DNA from: 2-02-FULL-49-11 sp040757655 | GTDB taxonomy: Bacteria; Patescibacteriota; Patescibacteriia; 2-02-FULL-49-11 | Direction of reading: 5' to 3' | Assembly (NCBI GenBank): GCA_040757655.1 | Contig: JBFLWV010000069.1 | Coordinates: 1 to 25,929, forward strand | Length of the DNA stretch: 25,929 bases | Part shown: positions 1-5,619 of the stretch, one piece after another | Layout of the letters: each line of letters begins with the position of its first letter | How positions within the stretch are numbered: position 1 is the stretch's first letter | Notes under the pieces: generated by a model | The model's database searches: none | Seen by the model: only the letters and a program-made list of their open reading frames with translations | Told to the model about the DNA's origin: nothing | Translations under genes and position numbers: made by a program

Positions 1-1
1 C

Positions 2-121
2 ACCAAGGTCTCTACCAATCATTTCGCGCTCAAATCGAAGCTGTATGTGAGGGCACTAATGGCAAGTTTTAAAGAGCTTCAGTCCTTGAAAAGTCAGTTT
101 GCATTGGTAAGCCCTGCGTAA
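2..121 (+). CDS. 3' end of an unidentified gene
   Basis: An open frame enters from the left edge and ends with TAA at 119-121, giving 39 residues that end LVSPA. The composition is protein-like (basic, with a helix-like ALMASFKELQSLK stretch), but I do not recognise the family. A shorter overlapping frame (1-75, ending TNGKF) is the alternative, and no frame is proven. The stop codon falls at the end of a 12-base word repeated at 229-240, which would fit a gene ending at the edge of a mobile element, but this is inference only. Confidence 0.3.
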   Translation, partial: TKVSTNHFALKSKLYVRALMASFKELQSLKSQFALVSPA

Positions 122-307
122 CATCAGATATAATATAAAGCTCCCGGCTGGAGCAATATTTAGACCACCTGTTATCTAAAACCACCGCTCCGGCCGGGGC
201 AAAATTTTTGCGGTCCCCCACACCCGCGAAGCCCTGCGTAGTAGTTTTTGCAGCTCTAGGTTGCTTTTTTCATCAAGCATCTTAGTCTTTGCATCATGCG
301 CAGGGCT
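109..307. repeat. 12-base direct repeat with two GC-rich hairpins; no gene seen
   Basis: AAGCCCTGCGTA occurs at 109-120 and again at 229-240, and a partial inverted copy (GCAGGGCT) lies at 300-307. Between the direct copies are a hairpin GCTCC-cggct-GGAGC (about 140-154) followed by AATATTT, and a second GC-rich hairpin near 187-200. I see no coding frame between 122 and 340. The layout could be the edge of a decayed insertion element; nothing here proves it. Confidence 0.35.
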
Positions 308-334
308 GTTATTTTTGAAAAAAGGGGTTATATG
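306..334 (+). promoter_or_regulatory. putative sigma70-type promoter for the RNA at 341
   Basis: A -10 box TATATG (329-334) is preceded at 17 bases by a weak -35 box CTGTTA (306-311). Position +1 would be about 341, exactly the first paired base of the downstream structured RNA. That agreement is the main support, because the -35 box itself is poor. Confidence 0.4.
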
Positions 335-340
335 TTTCAC

Positions 341-503
341 TGTAGCGTGGCAGCCTGCCCGCCATATGCCTTCTAAGGGATACGTTCCGTACGTCAGGAA
401 ACATTGAAAGGTTTGAGCAATACCGTTCCCCTCAACCGGCTGGGCTCGGCGGGTTTATCTGCCACCACGATGTCGCAGACGAGCTGCGACGCTACAAGTT
501 TTT
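341..503 (+). ncRNA. orphan structured RNA, about 163 nt
   Basis: Perfect helices can be written down directly. P1 is TGTAGC (341-346) with GCTACA (491-496). P2 is GTGGCAG (347-353) with CTGCCAC (459-465). P3 is CCCGCC (358-363) with GGCGGG (448-453). A side hairpin pairs GTCGCAG (472-478) with CTGCGAC (484-490). P1 abuts both P2 and the hairpin, forming a three-way junction. Inside P3, GGAA/TTCC and ATTG/CAAT can extend the rod. A T-run (499-503) follows, as in an intrinsic terminator. I could not match it to the signatures of RNase P RNA (P4 core), tmRNA (tRNA-like ends) or SRP RNA (helix 8 GGAAG-CAGCC). A divergent 6S RNA cannot be excluded. Structure is seen in sequence; function is unknown. 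Confidence 0.6.
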
Positions 504-504
504 C

Positions 505-534
505 TTGCATCTTTTTTCTTTTTTATGGTATCTT
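505..534 (+). promoter_or_regulatory. putative promoter for ndk
   Basis: TTGCAT (505-510) and TATCTT (529-534) are separated by 18 bases and lie just after the T-run of the structured RNA. Transcription would start near 541, about 43 bases before the ndk start. The bases around 561-582 (ATCTGCGTTAATCTGCGTT) belong to a short interspersed repeat word also seen near 16050, so little unique leader is left. Confidence 0.4.
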
Positions 535-583
535 ATCTTTAGTCCCATAGTTGATTCGATCATCTGCGTTAATCTGCGTTCAT

Positions 584-1174
584 ATGGCGCATCCCAAACA
601 AGAACGAACTTACGTGATGGTCAAGCCAGACGGCGTAAAGCGCGGGCTGGTGGGCGAGGTGGTGAAACGCTTTGAGCAGCGGGGTTTAAAGATTGTAGCC
701 CTGAAAATGTTTACTGCAACCAGAGACCAGATTGACGGCCATTATCCAAAAGACGAAGCGTGGGTTGAGCGGTTGGGGCATAAAACGCTTGATACCTATA
801 CACACTACGGCCTCGATCCGATGAAAGAGTTAGGCACAGCCGACCCAAAAGAAATTGGCAAAATGGTGCGCGGGTGGCTACTCGATTACATGATCGAAGG
901 GCCGGTGGTGAAGATGGTTATTGAAGGGATCCATGCGATTGACATGGTGCGCAAGATTTGCGGCCATACGCTTCCCAACAAAGCGGAAATGGGCACGATC
1001 CGCGGCGATTATTCAGTGGATTCACCAGCCGCTGCCAACCGCGACCGGAGAGGAATCCACAACCTTGTGCATGCGTCAGAAACGCCGAAAGAGGCAGCGC
1101 ATGAAATAGAATATTGGTTTTCACCCGAAGATCTGCACGATTACAAGCGGGCAGAGGAAGATATCATGTTCTAA
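584..1174 (+). CDS. ndk: nucleoside diphosphate kinase, long form
   Basis: The product (196 aa, cytosolic) transfers the gamma phosphate from ATP to NDPs through a phosphohistidine. VMVKPDGVKRG (residues 11-21) is the N-terminal signature, and the catalytic histidine is H163 in HNLVHASE. I start at ATG 584 because translation from 551 would only add repeat-derived residues. The usual enzyme is about 140-155 aa. This one carries an insertion around residues 54-101 (between the HY of the Kpn-loop region and the GPVV strand) and a lengthened stretch just before the catalytic histidine (about 141-158). Longer NDKs of this kind are known outside the classical family, so I read it as functional. 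No SD precedes the start. A clear intrinsic terminator follows, so it is probably monocistronic. Confidence 0.93.
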   Translation: MAHPKQERTYVMVKPDGVKRGLVGEVVKRFEQRGLKIVALKMFTATRDQIDGHYPKDEAWVERLGHKTLDTYTHYGLDPMKELGTADPKEIGKMVRGWLLDYMIEGPVVKMVIEGIHAIDMVRKICGHTLPNKAEMGTIRGDYSVDSPAAANRDRRGIHNLVHASETPKEAAHEIEYWFSPEDLHDYKRAEEDIMF

Positions 1175-1194
1175 TCTTGAATTATTATGTTTAG

Positions 1195-1222
1195 ACCTCC
1201 TCGATTTTGACGAGGAGGTTTT
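1195..1222 (+). terminator. intrinsic terminator of ndk
   Basis: ACCTCCTCG (1195-1203) pairs perfectly with CGAGGAGGT (1211-1219) across a 7-base loop, and the stem runs into TTTT. It begins 20 bases after the ndk stop. Confidence 0.8.
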
Positions 1223-1237
1223 GTGATTTATGGGGAG

Positions 1238-1311
1238 GAATATAAAATCCAAAATCCAAAAATCAAAATGAAAATGTAAAATTTTTAAATTTTGATTTAT
1301 CATTTTGCATT
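1238..1311. repeat. A/T-rich imperfect palindrome upstream of nnrD
   Basis: The first half is built of AAATCC/AAATCAAAAT words (around 1246-1269) and the second half of their complements (ATTTTGATTT, around 1290-1299). The repeat reaches to within two bases of the nnrD start codon. It is the first of a series of similar spacers in this window. Confidence 0.6.
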
Positions 1312-2169
1312 ATGGTTATTGATATTACTGACCAAATTGTACATAAAGCGTATACGCCACGACCGCTTGAATCCAAGAAATACGACTACGGCCACCTGTT
1401 GGTCGTCGGCGGTTCCCGGCAGTATACGGGCGCGCCGCAGCTGGTGGCGCGGGCGGCGATGCGGGCGGGGTGCGACCTCGCGACCATCATCGCGCCACAA
1501 AGGGCAGCAGACGCGGCCACGCAGGATCCAAATTTTGTGACGTCGCCGCTTGAGGGCGACGTGATTTCTGTTAGACATTTAATTCACATACGAGATGCCA
1601 TGGCGCACAAAACAGCTATGGTTATCGGCAATGGGGCAGGAAGGGACCGCCGAACGTTTGATGCGCTGCGATTGATTTTAAAAGAGTGCGGTATCCCTGC
1701 GGTCGTAGACGCAGATGCCATTCGTGCGGTGGGGGAGAAAGGCGTTGAGATGGAGAGGGGGAAACCGTTTGTGTTTACCCCGCACGTGGGAGAGTTTCTC
1801 GCACTTACCGGTATTGATTTGGCTCCATTACCTTTTGTCGAACGCACAGAGGAGGTAAAAAGTGCGGCGCAGAAATTAAGGTGTGTGGTGGTATTGAAGG
1901 GGAATAAAGATATTATTTCTGATGGGGAGGAAATTGCGGTCAATGCGACTGGCACGCCTTTCATGACCAAAGGGGGCACAGGCGACGTGCTCGCGGGCAT
2001 TATCGGCGCGCTACTTGCACGCGGGGTGGCACCGTTCTTTGCTGCACAAGCCGGTTGCTTCCTTTCCGGCAAAGCAGGGGAGCGCGCAAGCGCGTCAAAA
2101 GGCGAAGGCGTTCTCGCCACCGACGTGATTGAGGAGATGCCCACGGTGCTACGAGACGTACTTGGTTGA
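1312..2169 (+). CDS. nnrD: ADP/ATP-dependent (S)-NAD(P)H-hydrate dehydratase
   Basis: The enzyme (285 aa) repairs damaged NADHX/NADPHX by nucleotide-dependent dehydration and has a ribokinase-like fold (YjeF C-terminal domain family). Diagnostic segments are HLLVVGGS near residues 28-35, the FTPHVGEF loop at 155-162, VVLKG at 192-197, and NATGTPFMTKGGTGDVLAG at 211-229, where D225 is the expected catalytic aspartate. There is no N-terminal epimerase domain (NnrE), so this is the stand-alone dehydratase. ATG 1312 directly follows a palindromic spacer and has no SD. The downstream neighbour is on the opposite strand, so the gene ends its own transcript at the hairpin at 2283-2317. Confidence 0.9.
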   Translation: MVIDITDQIVHKAYTPRPLESKKYDYGHLLVVGGSRQYTGAPQLVARAAMRAGCDLATIIAPQRAADAATQDPNFVTSPLEGDVISVRHLIHIRDAMAHKTAMVIGNGAGRDRRTFDALRLILKECGIPAVVDADAIRAVGEKGVEMERGKPFVFTPHVGEFLALTGIDLAPLPFVERTEEVKSAAQKLRCVVVLKGNKDIISDGEEIAVNATGTPFMTKGGTGDVLAGIIGALLARGVAPFFAAQAGCFLSGKAGERASASKGEGVLATDVIEEMPTVLRDVLG

Positions 2170-2282
2170 AATAGATGCAGCGGAGAGGTGCTATGCAGGA
2201 ACATTATTTTCACGATCGTGAGAAAAATGTCCCTTGAGAACAATGGAAAGAATAAAGATTAATATTCCATAATGTATAACGC

Positions 2283-2317
2283 AAAAGGCATGACTTTGGT
2301 TTTTGGTCATGCCTTTT
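2283..2317. terminator. bidirectional terminator between nnrD and the minus-strand membrane gene
   Basis: AAAAGGCATGAC (2283-2294) pairs with GTCATGCCTTTT (2306-2317), with U-runs on both strands. It serves nnrD on the plus strand. On the minus strand it overlaps the stop codon of the membrane protein. A perfect 12-base palindrome, TCACGATCGTGA, lies upstream at 2210-2221 with no assigned role. Confidence 0.75.
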
Positions 2318-2771
2318 AAGGTTTGGGGATCGGGATCCATCCCAGAAATACCGCACTTAAGATTAGCGCGGTATAGACGAGGGTCATGCATTGTTCGACC
2401 CTCTTCTGATTTTTCGCGATACTATAAACAATCGCGCCGATTGAATTTGCCGCAACACAAACAGCGACGAATACGATCGGAAGCGGGATCAATCCCACGG
2501 CGGTTGCTGCAAGCAATATCGCGCAGCCGATGGTATTGACCCATGTTGCAACACCATTGTTTTTTAGATGGACCGCCGAATCCATCATCCACATTCCCAC
2601 CACATTGGTCGCGATATACACGACCGAAAATGCAAATGGGAATGCGGGCCGGTAAAGAAGCGCCACCGGCAGAGCGAGTGTCCAGCTTATAGGAACGTTC
2701 ACAAATAAATCGTTCCAAAAGCTTAAGGGGGATAGGATAAATCCTATCACCCAAAGAACAATTTTTTTCAT
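2316..2771 (-). CDS. small integral membrane protein of unknown function
   Basis: The predicted protein has 151 residues and four to five hydrophobic segments (about residues 3-18, 30-60, 78-97, 98-118 and 130-147), with short basic loops such as KNQKRVEQ. It opens with MKKIVLWVIGF, which could act as an uncleaved signal anchor. No catalytic motif or known family is evident to me. AAAGGG lies just upstream of the start, which is rare here. The start region is tandemly duplicated (2769-2796), creating a five-codon frame (MKGIT) whose TGA overlaps the ATG of this gene, so translation may be coupled. Codon use looks ordinary for the window. The call of a real gene rests on the coherent transmembrane pattern and the flanking terminator. 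Confidence 0.6.
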   Translation of the reverse strand: MKKIVLWVIGFILSPLSFWNDLFVNVPISWTLALPVALLYRPAFPFAFSVVYIATNVVGMWMMDSAVHLKNNGVATWVNTIGCAILLAATAVGLIPLPIVFVAVCVAANSIGAIVYSIAKNQKRVEQCMTLVYTALILSAVFLGWIPIPKP

Positions 2772-2820
2772 GTAATCCCTTTCATGTAATCCCTTTCGTT
2801 TTTAATGAACAGTTTGGGTA

Positions 2821-2846
2821 AAATAAAAAATCCAGCCGGGGGCTGG
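2821..2846 (-). terminator. intrinsic terminator, minus strand
   Basis: Read on the minus strand, CCAGCC-ccc-GGCTGG is followed by ATTTTTTATTT. It lies eight bases past the stop codon of the start-less frame at 2854-3111, supporting the idea that the frame is the end of a gene that is, or was, transcribed leftward. Confidence 0.75.
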
Positions 2847-2853
2847 AAGGGTG

Positions 2854-3111
2854 TTACTTTATTTTATTAAACCTTATGCATAACACCAACCAGTCCCAAG
2901 GATAGGGGACATCTTCATCATGCTCATCTTCATCGTTTTGCTGGTTGTGTTTTGCATACTGTTCTTCTATGGTAGGGGATATAGGTTGGTATGTCCAGGT
3001 GCAGTTATCCCCAGCCTTATATGACGTAGAAAATATATTGTAATTATTGCGGGAAATTATCTTGAATTGGCTTGACGGTGTGGTATACTTGTAGCGGCTC
3101 CTTTTAAGCGA
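2854..3111 (-). pseudogene. start-less reading frame, probable 3' remnant of a gene
   Basis: The frame is open for 85 codons after a TGA at 3112-3114 and ends TAA at 2854-2856. It contains no ATG, GTG or TTG at all. The translation looks like a genuine C-terminus: NCTWTYQPISPTIEEQYAKH, an acidic NDEDEHDEDV run, then PYPWDWLVLC. I do not recognise the family. A strong terminator follows. The 5' part overlaps the promoter of the plus-strand RNA that begins at 3096, so the original gene was probably truncated when that RNA locus became its neighbour. Use of an unusual ATT start cannot be ruled out. Confidence 0.4.
3062..3089 (+). promoter_or_regulatory. promoter for the structured RNA and tRNA-Pro
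   Basis: TTGAAT (3062-3067) and TATACT (3084-3089) are separated by 16 bases. Position +1 falls at about 3096, the first base of the long terminal helix of the RNA downstream. The fit between promoter and structure supports both calls. Confidence 0.6.
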
Positions 3112-3331
3112 TCATAGTAGGTTTAAGTGGTTCGTCAAGTAATATTCGTCGGTTGAGCTTGATTTCCCGGATACTGTGGTATCTTGGTTGAGAGCAACCA
3201 GCGGCTTTTCTCCTTTTTGGAGAGAATCTTGTATCGGATGACCATTGCGTTATGCATGAGGCCAACTGATGGAAGACACAGCCCGATTGACTTCCGAGGG
3301 ACTACCTGCCTACTATAAGCTTTAAGGAGCC
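3096..3331 (+). ncRNA. orphan structured RNA, about 236 nt, upstream of tRNA-Pro
   Basis: The 5' and 3' ends form a long helix: GGCTCCTT (3096-3103) with AAGGAGCC (3324-3331), AAGC (3106-3109) with GCTT (3319-3322), and ATAGTAGG (3114-3121) with CCTACTAT (3309-3316). Further in, GTGGT/ACTAC, GTCAA/TTGAC (3134-3138 with 3287-3291) and an 11-bp GU-containing helix (3145-3155 with 3263-3273) continue the rod. The crown has three hairpins: GATAC-tgtg-GTATC (3170-3183), TGGTTG-agag-CAACCA (3185-3200) and TCTCC-ttttt-GGAGA (3209-3223). No T-run follows. The next 22 bases lead into tRNA-Pro, so the 3' end may be made by RNase P cutting at the tRNA. It lacks recognisable RNase P, tmRNA or SRP signatures. 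A rod closed by its ends resembles 6S RNA, but the multi-hairpin crown does not. Confidence 0.6.
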
Positions 3332-3353
3332 TTGTTAGTGAAGAATTTAGTGC

Positions 3354-3427
3354 CGGGGTATAGTATAGCGGTAGTACGCATGCATGGGGTGCATGTAGTC
3401 CCAGTTCAACTCTGGGTACCCCGACCA
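3354..3427 (+). tRNA. tRNA-Pro (anticodon GGG)
   Basis: The acceptor stem CGGGGTA (3354-3360) pairs with TACCCCG, followed by A and an encoded CCA (3425-3427). The D arm is at 3363-3377 and contains GG. The anticodon stem CATGC/GCATG (3379-3383 with 3391-3395) encloses ATGGGGT, with anticodon GGG at 3386-3388. The T arm is CCCAG-TTCAACT-CTGGG. The 5' C and 3' CCG-A-CCA match the unusual tRNA-Pro acceptor. It reads CCC and CCU codons and appears co-transcribed with the structured RNA before it. Confidence 0.93.
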
Positions 3428-3464
3428 GTATGATATTCCTCCTAAAAGGAGAGAGGTTTAGAGA

Positions 3465-3489
3465 TTATAAAACCCGCCTTATGGCGGGT
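3465..3489 (-). terminator. intrinsic terminator of rpmB
   Basis: On the minus strand, ACCCGCC-ataa-GGCGGGT is followed by TTTATAA. It lies 28 bases beyond the rpmB stop. It would also face transcription arriving from the tRNA, whose own 3' hairpin (CTCCT-aaa-AGGAG, about 3440) is weak. Confidence 0.7.
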
Positions 3490-3516
3490 ATTGAGTATAG
3501 AATGAACGCGCACATC

Positions 3517-3702
3517 CTACCTCTCTTCAGATTTTTTCTTGATCTGGGTTTTTAAGCAGCGCGTGCAAATTTTGACTCCCTTGCCGTCAATGGTTTTAGG
3601 TTGCACATTCACATATACCCAGCGCCTCGACGCGATGTTCGAGTGTGAGCGGGAAGTCATTTTCGTGGGGCCTCGATAGCAGAAATCGCAGCGGCGGGAC
3701 AT
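3517..3702 (-). CDS. rpmB: 50S ribosomal protein L28 (bL28), zinc-ribbon form
   Basis: This is a 61-residue large-subunit protein. It opens MSRRCDFCYRGP and ends with a CTRCLKTQ segment, giving two CxxC pairs (residues 5-8 and about 42-45) as in the zinc-binding C+ version. The central NIASRRWVYVNVQPK segment is the family core. It is transcribed alone, opposite to the main ribosomal block, with a clear terminator downstream and an A/T-rich palindromic repeat immediately upstream. Length and motifs are typical, and confidence is high. Confidence 0.93.
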   Translation of the reverse strand: MSRRCDFCYRGPTKMTSRSHSNIASRRWVYVNVQPKTIDGKGVKICTRCLKTQIKKKSEER

Positions 3703-3905
3703 AAATAAAATTCAAAATGCAAAAATCAAAAGTCAAAATGATGGTGTCCCGCGTTGCGGGACGATTCTTTCTGGAAAGAAGGTTAACATAATTGACCATA
3801 AAAGGCAAATTTGTGGTGGGGGTGTGTTGTATGGTAGGATTGAAACACCTTATTACATTGCGCGTCGTTATCACGTTTGTTTCTTGTATCTTGTTTCTTC
3901 TCATT
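3703..3905. repeat. palindromic spacer between divergent rpmB and the M50 protease gene
   Basis: This 203-base gap holds CAAAAATCAAAAGTCAAAATG words (3718-3740), a perfect hairpin GTCCCGC-gtt-GCGGGAC (3746-3762), and a second half rich in their complements. From about 3870 a different repeat word set (TTTCTTGTATCTTGTTTCTTCT) runs up to the M50 start. An upstream in-frame ATG at 3792 exists, but the residues it would add come from repeat, so I exclude them. The hairpin with its ATGATGGTGT preface recurs near 15010. Confidence 0.6.
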
Positions 3906-4508
3906 ATGTCTGATATTGCATTTCTCATTTTCATCATCATGGGTGCGATCATCCACGAGTACAGTCATGGATGGATGGCAGATCAGTTGGGCGATCCCAC
4001 GGCGAAAGATTTGGGAAGATTAACTCTCAATCCTCTCGTACATATCGATCCTATGGGATCAATCCTCTTGCCGCTCTTTGCGTGGGTGGCGACCCATGGG
4101 CAATTTTTGTTTGCGTATGCCAAACCAGTCCCTTATAATCCCAATAACTTGCGAAGCCAGAAATGGGGACCTGCGTTGGTGGGGATCGCAGGCCCTGCAT
4201 CTAATATCATTATCGCGGCGCTCCTTGGTATCATCGTTCGTTTCCTTCCCGTGTCTTCCTTTGTGGAAATGCTTATTGTTGGCGTGTGGGCGAATGTGAT
4301 GCTCGCCGTATTCAACCTCGTGCCCATCCCCCCTCTTGATGGTTCAAAGGTTTTATTTGCGTTTCTTCCCAGCACATGGAAAGGATTAGAATACACCCTC
4401 GAGCGGTTCGGCATTCTGCTGTTTTTTTTCTTTATCTTTTATTTTGCGCGTGCGTTATATCCGCTCATGGCATTTCTTTTCCACCTTTTTACGGGGATTA
4501 CTTTTTAA
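3906..4508 (+). CDS. M50-family membrane metalloprotease (site-2 protease-like)
   Basis: The protein has 200 residues and four to five transmembrane segments. The zinc site HEYSH lies at residues 17-21 in the first membrane helix (IIMGAIIHEYSHGWMA). The second motif, NLVPIPPLDGSKVL, supplies the distal aspartate. KDLGRLTLNPLVHIDPMGS is typical of the compact bacterial S2P-like group that lacks a PDZ domain. It probably cuts membrane proteins within the bilayer; its substrate is unknown. ATG 3906 puts the first helix at the N-terminus, as in relatives; longer forms read through repeat DNA. The gene precedes the str operon promoter and is likely a separate unit. Confidence 0.88.
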   Translation: MSDIAFLIFIIMGAIIHEYSHGWMADQLGDPTAKDLGRLTLNPLVHIDPMGSILLPLFAWVATHGQFLFAYAKPVPYNPNNLRSQKWGPALVGIAGPASNIIIAALLGIIVRFLPVSSFVEMLIVGVWANVMLAVFNLVPIPPLDGSKVLFAFLPSTWKGLEYTLERFGILLFFFFIFYFARALYPLMAFLFHLFTGITF

Positions 4509-4514
4509 GCTCGT

Positions 4515-4543
4515 TTGACAGTTCTTGAAAGAATTGATACGCT
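4515..4543 (+). promoter_or_regulatory. promoter of the str operon
   Basis: TTGACA (4515-4520) is a perfect -35 box. TACGCT (4538-4543) follows at the optimal 17 bases. The expected start is near 4550, 31 bases before rpsL. A strong SD, AAGGAG (4567-4572), sits nine bases before the GTG start of rpsL, the clearest ribosome binding site in the window. Confidence 0.8.
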
Positions 4544-4580
4544 CAAGGAGCTCTTATCACAATTATAAGGAGTTTATTTT

Positions 4581-5006
4581 GTGCCTACGATAAACCAATT
4601 AGTCCGACGGGGGCGGAAGAGCCTCAAGCGTAAGACCAAAGCGCCTGCTCTGCAGACGGTGTTTAACGTGCTTATGCGCAGGAGAACAACGCTCTCAAAA
4701 GGTAATCCTTATAAGCGCGGGGTGTGCCTGAAGGTTACCACCATGACGCCCAAGAAACCAAACTCTGCATTGCGGAAGATTGCCCGCGTGCGGCTCTCGA
4801 ACGGTGAAGAAGCGACTGTTTATATCCCCGGTGAGGGGCACAATTTACAGGAGCACTCCATTGTATTGGTGCGAGGCGGAAGGGTGAAAGATTTACCGGG
4901 CGTACGATATCACATTGTGCGGGGGGTATTTGATACGGGCGGCGTGCAGGCGAGAAAGCAGGGAAGGTCTCTGTACGGCGCGAAGTTGGAGAAAGCAAAG
5001 AAATGA
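4581..5006 (+). CDS. rpsL: 30S ribosomal protein S12 (uS12)
   Basis: S12 sits at the decoding centre of the small subunit. It starts with GTG (PTINQLVRRGR) behind a good SD. The core TTMTPKKPNSALRKIARVRLSNG and the GRVKDLPGVRYH loop are intact, including the lysines where streptomycin-resistance changes occur and the aspartate that is methylthiolated in many bacteria. The protein has 141 aa against about 124 in E. coli. The extra residues form an insertion in the N-terminal extension (between APALQ and KRGVC, about 15 residues, basic). It is the first gene of the str operon. Confidence 0.97.
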   Translation: MPTINQLVRRGRKSLKRKTKAPALQTVFNVLMRRRTTLSKGNPYKRGVCLKVTTMTPKKPNSALRKIARVRLSNGEEATVYIPGEGHNLQEHSIVLVRGGRVKDLPGVRYHIVRGVFDTGGVQARKQGRSLYGAKLEKAKK

Positions 5007-5120
5007 TGTGCAAATTCAAAAATCAAAATCTAAAAATCAAATTATAGGGCCCCGACTAGCTCGTCGGGGCGGAATACCTACATTTTGAGATCTGCATTTT
5101 GCATTTTGATTTCATTAGTT
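5007..5120. repeat. palindromic spacer with GC-rich hairpin, rpsL-rpsG
   Basis: CAAAAATCAAAATC words (5014-5040) are mirrored by TTTTGAGATC and GCATTTTGATTT (about 5083-5113). Between them, GCCCCGAC (5049-5056) pairs with GTCGGGGC (5063-5070). The hairpin plus the following CGGAATACCT is shared with the spacer at 14222-14330, but the hairpin is in inverted orientation there. The repeat ends eight bases before the rpsG start. Confidence 0.75.
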
Positions 5121-5591
5121 ATGCGTGGGAAGAAAGCGCCAAAGAGGAAGATCGCACCAGATCCAACGTACGGATCGGTAGCGATTGCAAAATTCATCAA
5201 TTACCTCATGCGGCGGGGGAAGAAGTCTGTCGCCCGGAAGGTGCTCTACCGCACCTTTGACGCGCTGCAGGCGACGGGTGCGGATCCCCTTACCATCTTT
5301 GATACCGCGATGAAAAATGTGGGTCCTGCGCTTGAGGTGCGGCCGCGGAGGATTGGGGGTGCTAATTATCAGATCCCCTTTCCCGTGAACCCTGACCGCA
5401 GGAACACGCTCGCCTTCCGGTGGATTCTCAATGCGGCGAGGGTGCGAAAAGGGAAACCTATGCACATAAAACTCATGGAAGAATTACAGGAAGCAGCGAA
5501 GGGGGAAGGAGCGGCGGTAAAGAAGAAGATGGATATGCAGAGAATGGCTGAAGCAAATCGGGCGTTTGCGCATTTTGCGAGGTACGGATAG
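5121..5591 (+). CDS. rpsG: 30S ribosomal protein S7 (uS7)
   Basis: The protein (156 aa) organises the 3' major domain of 16S rRNA. MRGKKAPKRKIAPDPTYGS, KFINYLMRRGKKSVARKVLY and the VRPRRIGGANYQIPFPVNPDRR loop are family hallmarks, and the C-terminal KKMDMQRMAEANRAFAHFARYG is intact. An in-frame ATG at 5085 would add 12 hydrophobic residues from the palindromic repeat, so I choose 5121. It is second in the str operon and followed by a structured element before fusA. Confidence 0.96.
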   Translation: MRGKKAPKRKIAPDPTYGSVAIAKFINYLMRRGKKSVARKVLYRTFDALQATGADPLTIFDTAMKNVGPALEVRPRRIGGANYQIPFPVNPDRRNTLAFRWILNAARVRKGKPMHIKLMEELQEAAKGEGAAVKKKMDMQRMAEANRAFAHFARYG

Positions 5592-5619
5592 ATGGTCGGG
5601 AAGGTCGTTAAGCCCGTTT

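Noticed and set aside
341..503. Assignment of the upstream RNA to RNase P, tmRNA or SRP
   Set aside because: The P4 core words, tRNA-like ends and the helix 8 GGAAG-CAGCC pattern are not present. Without a model search I left it unassigned.
2210..2221. Operator at the perfect palindrome TCACGATCGTGA
   Set aside because: It lies between the nnrD stop and a convergent gene, away from any promoter, and occurs once. There is no support for regulation.
3096..3331. RNase P-like reading of GACACAGCCCG (3274-3284)
   Set aside because: It only loosely resembles the 3' P4 strand. There is no matching 5' P4 strand, and the molecule is too short.
3472..3489. ACCCGCC-ttat-GGCGGGT as a collapsed TIR element
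   Set aside because: It resembles the CCCGCC/GGCGGG ends, but the bases beyond do not continue (no TAAATTTT), and its position and T-run fit a normal rpmB terminator.
3792..3905. 38-residue hydrophobic extension of the M50 protease
   Set aside because: The sequence is a repeat word series, and the compact family starts right before the first zinc-site helix.
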